DNA of 5,757 bases, from positions 1 through 5,757 of the forward strand of contig DCIU01000017.1 of the NCBI GenBank assembly GCA_002317245.1, written 5' to 3'. Shown here one piece after another: positions 5,695 through 5,757 of this stretch. Position 1 is the first letter of the stretch. Every line of letters begins with the position of its first letter. The notes below the pieces were generated by a model that saw only the letters and a program-made list of their open reading frames with translations, was not told where the DNA came from and ran no database searches. A program made the translations under genes and the position numbers. The DNA comes from Lachnospiraceae bacterium UBA1718. Lineage in GTDB: Bacteria > Bacillota > Clostridia > Lachnospirales > Lachnospiraceae.

Positions 5695-5757
5695 TTATTC
5701 TACATCAGATCCGCAATGTGGGCACTTAGTTGCCTTAATTGAGATCTTCTCACAACA
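5695..5757 (-). CDS. C-terminus of a zinc-ribbon protein (partial, 5' part outside window)
   Basis: Only the last 20 codons are visible, ending in a double stop TAA TAA. They read CCEKISIKATKCPHCGSDVE. The CPHCG knuckle after a Cys pair, with basic residues between, is the pattern of short zinc-ribbon domains that bind one Zn2+ through four cysteines. The two outer cysteines at the left edge may complete the site. Such tails occur on many small regulatory or membrane-anchored proteins, so function cannot be assigned. It points the same way as rqcH, 67 bp upstream, separated from it by a hairpin terminator. Confidence 0.72.
   Translation of the reverse strand, partial: CCEKISIKATKCPHCGSDVE

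Overview
The window looks like chromosomal DNA of a low-to-mid-GC Gram-positive anaerobe of the Clostridia, probably a Lachnospiraceae-type organism. The basis is a tryptophan operon controlled by a T-box leader, an RqcH protein of the Firmicutes type, strong AGGAGG-type ribosome binding sites and the general protein flavour. The genus is inference.

Layout. (1) Positions 1-938, minus strand: the first 312 codons of trpE (anthranilate synthase component I), cut by the window edge. (2) About 939-1296, minus strand: its control region, with a sigma-A promoter, a long T-box riboswitch with UGG (Trp) specifier, an intrinsic terminator, and an unusual ribosome binding site carrying a small hairpin between a strong Shine-Dalgarno and the AUG. 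(3) About 1338-2229, plus strand: an AT-rich unit divergent from trp. It has its own promoter, a roughly 175-nt leader with short or broken reading frames and a hairpin around a Shine-Dalgarno, and then a 226-codon gene. That protein has an N-terminal C2H2-like metal motif and a C-terminal region resembling domains carried by polyvalent proteins of phages and conjugative elements. This is the accessory part of the window. (4) About 2292-2341: a bidirectional terminator between convergent genes. (5) Positions 5627-2412, minus strand: a two-gene unit, rqcH (ribosome quality control, alanine tailing) followed 30 bp later by an alanine/glycine:cation symporter gene. (6) A hairpin terminator sits directly against the rqcH start, and upstream lie the last 20 codons of a zinc-ribbon protein gene running off the window.

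How the parts work together. The T-box couples trpE transcription to uncharged tRNA-Trp. The rqcH-symporter pair may join a protein that consumes Ala-tRNA with an alanine importer; the shared transcript is inferred from spacing, and the functional link is speculation. The plus-strand unit has no evident link to either neighbour and is best read as a decayed insertion that left one intact gene. No tRNA, rRNA, CRISPR array or complete insertion sequence was seen.
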